A stretch of 64,000 nt of DNA from CAYLLN01 sp033762315. Its GTDB lineage: Bacteria > Planctomycetota > Planctomycetia > Pirellulales > Pirellulaceae. The translations under genes and the position numbers were made by a program. The stretch is taken from positions 1 through 64,000 of the forward strand of contig JANRLS010000229.1 of NCBI GenBank assembly GCA_033762315.1, written 5' to 3'. The notes under the pieces were generated by a model. It did not search any database, had not been told where the DNA came from, and saw nothing but the letters and a program-made list of their open reading frames with translations. How positions within the stretch are numbered: the stretch's first letter is position 1; each line of letters begins with the position of its first letter. Of this stretch, positions 60,777 through 64,000 are shown one piece after another.

Positions 60777-61484
60777 ATGCCCGCCAAAACCGCCATCCCC
60801 CGCCGCGCTGCGAAGTCCAAGCAAGCAGTCGCCGATTCCAAATCCGTGGCCCGCACCCAACGGGCTATTCTGATCTTGCGGCTGTTGCAAGCGGGGCAGC
60901 CGTGGAGCGCGGACGAGCTGGCGGGGCAGTTTCAATGTTCGACGCGGACGATTTTCCGCGACATGCAACTGCTCAAGGATTGCGGGATCGCGGTCGAACG
61001 GACAGCCGACCGGGGGTTTCACCTGAAGCACGACTTTTTCTGGCGGCCGGAGCGACTGGCGCGCGACGAGATGATCGCCCTGGTGGTGGCGTCCAAGTTG
61101 GGGACCGAGCTATTGCCGCCAAACATCGCCCAGAATCTGGCGGCGGCGGTGACGAAGCTGGTCGGTTCCGAACAGCAAGAAACGCGCGAGCGGCTGGCCA
61201 ATTTGCGAATCGACGCCCCCCACAACGGCCACGCGGTGCCGCTGCCGCACTGCGACTTTTTTCCCCTGCTGCTCGATCAAATTACCGAGCAGCGCCCGAC
61301 GCGAGTGCTGCTGGCGGCGGGCGCGGAAAGCGCCCCCCGCGAACTGGTCGCCCTGCCGACCAGCCTGGGGCTCGTCGGCGAGGCATGGCATTTGACGCTG
61401 ATGTTCGACGAAGGGAAGGAGGAATCGGTGCCGCTGACGATGATTGCGGGGGTGGAGGGGGCAGCAGGAGAGGTCGAGGTCTGA
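60777..61484 (+). CDS. HTH-type transcriptional regulator (WYL/DeoR-like)
   Basis: 235 aa. The N-terminal winged-helix region (about 30-90) is of the HTH_11 kind: L-A-G-Q-F-Q-C-S-T-R-T-I-F-R-D-M-Q-L-L. The middle resembles the region that leads to WYL domains, but the W-Y-L motif itself is not evident, so ligand sensing is uncertain. The start at 60777 is preferred over an earlier TTG. It is divergent from the amidohydrolase/MFS pair, with a palindrome between. Confidence 0.75.
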   Translation: MPAKTAIPRRAAKSKQAVADSKSVARTQRAILILRLLQAGQPWSADELAGQFQCSTRTIFRDMQLLKDCGIAVERTADRGFHLKHDFFWRPERLARDEMIALVVASKLGTELLPPNIAQNLAAAVTKLVGSEQQETRERLANLRIDAPHNGHAVPLPHCDFFPLLLDQITEQRPTRVLLAAGAESAPRELVALPTSLGLVGEAWHLTLMFDEGKEESVPLTMIAGVEGAAGEVEV

Positions 61485-61498
61485 GTTCGGGACGAATC

Positions 61499-64000
61499 TC
61501 ACGAAATCTGGCGAGTGATGGTGGCTGAGCGATTGCCATGCTGATCGACGACATAGGCAGTGAATTCGCCATGCGTCCCCACAACATACTCCTTCATCAG
61601 CGAAAAGCGATCCGACGACTCGACGGTGGCGACAAACGAACCTAAGCAGCCGCCGAATTGTACCAATAGTCCGGTTGGGTCATCATCATCCGTCACCAAC
61701 CCCTCGAACCAAATCCAGCCGCCGATAGTCTCCACACTGAACTCGCTAATCACCGGTGGGTCGCCGATGGAAATCACGGAGATCGTTACCGTGACGGCAT
61801 TCGAGAAGCTGGTGCCATCGCCGAGGCGATAAGTAAAGCTGTCGGTTCCGTGAAAATTGGCCGTCGGTATGTAGCTGTACGACCCGTTCGCGAGAAGCGT
61901 CACCTGGCCGTGGCTCGCCTGGCCGACGAGCTCGATCGTCAGTGCGTCCCCCTCCTGGTCGAGATCGTTTTGCAGCAGTTCGGCCGACTCGATGACCAGG
62001 GGCCGGTTCACGCCGACGCTGAACTCATCCGCAGCCGCCGCCGGAGCATCATTAACGGCATGAACGGAAATGACCACGGTCGCCACTTCCGATTGGTCGA
62101 AGCCGTCGAAAGTGCGATAGGTGAATTCATCCGTTCCGTGCCAGTTGGCGGTCGGCACATAGACGAATGACCCGTCCGATTGCAACTCCAGTGTTCCATG
62201 TTCCGGTCCACTCACGATGGTGACCGAAAGGGGACTCCCCTCCTCGTCGCTGTCGTTGCCGAGCAGGCCAGGCGCCATGACCACAAGCGTGGCATCTTCG
62301 TCCACGGCATAGGCGTCGTTGATCGCGACGGGGGCGTCGTTGACGAACGCCACGAAGATCGACACCACGACTTCCGCCGATTGATCCGCTCCGTCGCTGG
62401 CCCGGTAACTGAAGCTATCGGTGCCCGAATAGCCCGCCGTGGGAACATACACGAACGAACCATCGACCAGCAGCGTCACCGTGCCATGCCCCGGACTGGC
62501 GAGGAGCAGGGCTTCGAGCGCGGTTCCCTCGACATCGCTGTCGTTGGCCAGCACTCCCGCCGCGCTGACCACGAGCGTGCCGTCTTCGGCTATCTCGTAA
62601 GCGTCCGCTTGACCCACTGGCGCGTCGTTGATCGGAGCCACCGAGATCGTCACCACGGCGGCAGCCGAGGTGGCTATGCCGTCGCTTGCGACATAGGTGA
62701 AGGCATCCTGTCCGCTGAAATTGGGATTCGGCAAGTAGGTAAACGTGCCATCGGCCGCGAGGCTGAGGGTGCCGTGGCTCGGGCCCGCCAGCAAGCTGAC
62801 ATTCAGTACGTCGCCGTCGAGGTCAACATCGTTGGCCAAGAGGCCGATCCCCGCCACATGGAGCGTGGAATCTTCATCGACGCTGTAAGTATCGTCCTGG
62901 GTGGTGGCGGGGTCGTTCGCCGGGCTGATGGTGAGGTAAACGGTCGCCGGGGACGAACTAGACGCGCCGTTGGTGGCGATGTAGGTGAAGCTGTCGTTGC
63001 CGGTGAAGTTCTCGTGAGGTTCATAGGTGAACGCTCCGCTGGAGCTAAGGCTGAGGGTGCCGTTAGCCGGCCCGGTCACAAGCTGAGCGGCAAGGGTTTG
63101 CCCATCCGGATTGTCGTCGTTTTCAAGGACTCCAGGCGCCGAGATGTCGAGCGTTTCGTCCTCGATCAGGCTGAAGTAATCGTCGGAGCCCTCCGGCGGA
63201 TTATCGACGCGCACGACCGTCAGCACGATTGTCGCCGGAGCGGAGTTCGCCTGGCCATCGCTCGCCACGAACGTGAATTGATCGCTCCCCCAGAAGTCCA
63301 AATCCGGCGTGTAGGTGAACGCGCCGCTGGAATCGAGTTGAAGCGTGCCATACGTCGGGCCCGCCACGAGCAGGGCCACGAGGTTGTCCCCCTCGATGTC
63401 GCTCGCGTTCCAAAGCGCTCCAGGGGTCGCGATCGTGAGCGCGGTGTTGTCTTCGAGGATGTACTCGAAGCCGCTGGCGGCGGGGGCATCGTTGACCGGG
63501 TTCACGGTGAGCCACACCGTCACCAGGTTCGACTCTCGCAGCCCATCGGTCGCCCGATAAGTGAAGCTATCGGTTCCAAAGAAGTTTTCGTCGGGGTGAT
63601 AGCTCAACAGCCCGGAAACCTCGGTGAGCGAGCCGTTTGCCGGGCCATCGACCAGCGCGATGGCGAGGGTGTCTTCGTCCACGTCGGCGTCATTGGCCAG
63701 CAGCTCCCACGACCAGAAATCGAGCTCGGTGTCTTCCTCGGTCGCGAAGGCATCGTCGCCTGCGACGGGAGCGTCATTGACCGCCTCGATCAGAAGCGTC
63801 ACCGTGGCGGGAGACGACACGCCGGGGCCATCGTTGGCCTCGTAGGTAAACCAATCCGCGCCATGATAGTTGGGATCGGGCTGGTAGGTCAGCGTTCCAT
63901 CGCTGTTGTAGGTCAGCGCACCATGCAGGGGCTCGGACAAGATCACGGCGTTCAGATAGTCATTCTCGGCATCGAAGTCGTTGGCCAGAATTTCGGCGAA
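61499..64000 (-). CDS. large tandem-repeat (cadherin/Ig-like) surface adhesin, C-terminal part
   Basis: The reading frame stays open to the window edge, so the gene continues beyond 64000 and only ~830 C-terminal residues are seen. They form about eight ~95-residue repeats, each with a V-N-D-A-P-V-type opening, a D-E-D or E-E-D acidic patch, and G-T-D-S-F-T-Y-R-A-like closing strands. This is the tandem-95/cadherin-5 type, which binds calcium between domains in known proteins. The last ~90 residues form a different terminal domain without a sorting motif I recognise. Probably a secreted adhesin. Confidence 0.88.
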   Translation of the reverse strand, partial: FAEILANDFDAENDYLNAVILSEPLHGALTYNSDGTLTYQPDPNYHGADWFTYEANDGPGVSSPATVTLLIEAVNDAPVAGDDAFATEEDTELDFWSWELLANDADVDEDTLAIALVDGPANGSLTEVSGLLSYHPDENFFGTDSFTYRATDGLRESNLVTVWLTVNPVNDAPAASGFEYILEDNTALTIATPGALWNASDIEGDNLVALLVAGPTYGTLQLDSSGAFTYTPDLDFWGSDQFTFVASDGQANSAPATIVLTVVRVDNPPEGSDDYFSLIEDETLDISAPGVLENDDNPDGQTLAAQLVTGPANGTLSLSSSGAFTYEPHENFTGNDSFTYIATNGASSSSPATVYLTISPANDPATTQDDTYSVDEDSTLHVAGIGLLANDVDLDGDVLNVSLLAGPSHGTLSLAADGTFTYLPNPNFSGQDAFTYVASDGIATSAAAVVTISVAPINDAPVGQADAYEIAEDGTLVVSAAGVLANDSDVEGTALEALLLASPGHGTVTLLVDGSFVYVPTAGYSGTDSFSYRASDGADQSAEVVVSIFVAFVNDAPVAINDAYAVDEDATLVVMAPGLLGNDSDEEGSPLSVTIVSGPEHGTLELQSDGSFVYVPTANWHGTDEFTYRTFDGFDQSEVATVVISVHAVNDAPAAAADEFSVGVNRPLVIESAELLQNDLDQEGDALTIELVGQASHGQVTLLANGSYSYIPTANFHGTDSFTYRLGDGTSFSNAVTVTISVISIGDPPVISEFSVETIGGWIWFEGLVTDDDDPTGLLVQFGGCLGSFVATVESSDRFSLMKEYVVGTHGEFTAYVVDQHGNRSATITRQIS

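Noticed and set aside
59741..61528. 595-codon plus-strand frame crossing the amidohydrolase and regulator genes
   Set aside because: It runs antisense to the amidohydrolase and in another frame of the regulator. No motif; GC shadow.
1..64000. CRISPR array, tRNA or rRNA genes
   Set aside because: No regularly spaced direct repeats with unique spacers, no cloverleaf-like segments with the usual GTTC-type arm, and no rRNA-like sequence were recognised.

Overview
The window looks like chromosomal DNA of a high-GC planctomycete, probably of the Pirellulales type. The evidence is gene content: DUF1501, DUF1549/DUF1553, DUF1552 and DUF1559 proteins, a BBP7-type outer-membrane barrel, an ECF sigma factor overlapping a Ser/Thr kinase gene, several very long TPR or beta-propeller exported proteins, and a tandem cadherin-like adhesin. 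Short intergenic mini-repeats of the kind common in these genomes also occur. No rRNA, tRNA, CRISPR array, complete insertion sequence or prophage was found.

Layout. 0.1-10 kb is mostly housekeeping: UbiA-type prenyltransferase, a HEAT lipoprotein, metK with a small membrane protein, an M3 peptidase, DinB, miaA, hisE and hisG. 10-12.7 kb holds a hybrid histidine kinase translationally coupled to a RedB-like thioredoxin-fold protein. 12.7-17.5 kb is the accessory core. It has a non-coding stretch with a structured repeat (element A), a long AT-rich hairpin, and a broken-off C-terminal copy of the downstream TPR gene. These are followed by a compact three-gene operon: globin, pyruvate-kinase-like protein, and receiver-HATPase protein. 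17.5-21.2 kb encodes a TPR protein and two ExbD proteins without ExbB. 21.3-24.4 kb has a candidate PHO box, phoU, phoB and a membrane-anchored trypsin-like protease.

24.5-38 kb holds a GlsB-like membrane protein, adenine deaminase, a CehA/McbA-type hydrolase, a TIGR01777 epimerase with its SRPBCC partner, a four-CBS protein, an ABC ATPase coupled to a large exported protein, a MazG-like protein coupled to a TPR/gluzincin protein, and a Rieske protein. 38-51 kb holds a decayed IS30-type transposase, a DUF1559 protein, the DUF1549/1553-DUF1501 pair, the sigma/STK pair and two envelope barrels. 51-64 kb holds YgfZ, a redox/propeller lipoprotein, a DUF1552 protein, an Nramp-like transporter, an MFS transporter coupled to an amidohydrolase, an HTH regulator and the C-terminal part of a tandem-repeat adhesin that runs off the window.

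Best candidates for something undescribed. First, a ~200-nt structured element is present twice (13266-13462 minus, 54969-55166 plus). Five 7-bp sites keep the same spacing and orientation but have all changed together, including a compensatory base-pair change in a 14-bp stem. Second, the globin/PK-like/receiver-HATPase operon sits between direct copies of the 3' end of a TPR gene, like an insertion that reconstitutes its target. Third, at least two palindromic or RSVSEG-type mini-repeats sit inside coding sequence or form gene boundaries. All homology statements come from reading motifs; no database search was run.
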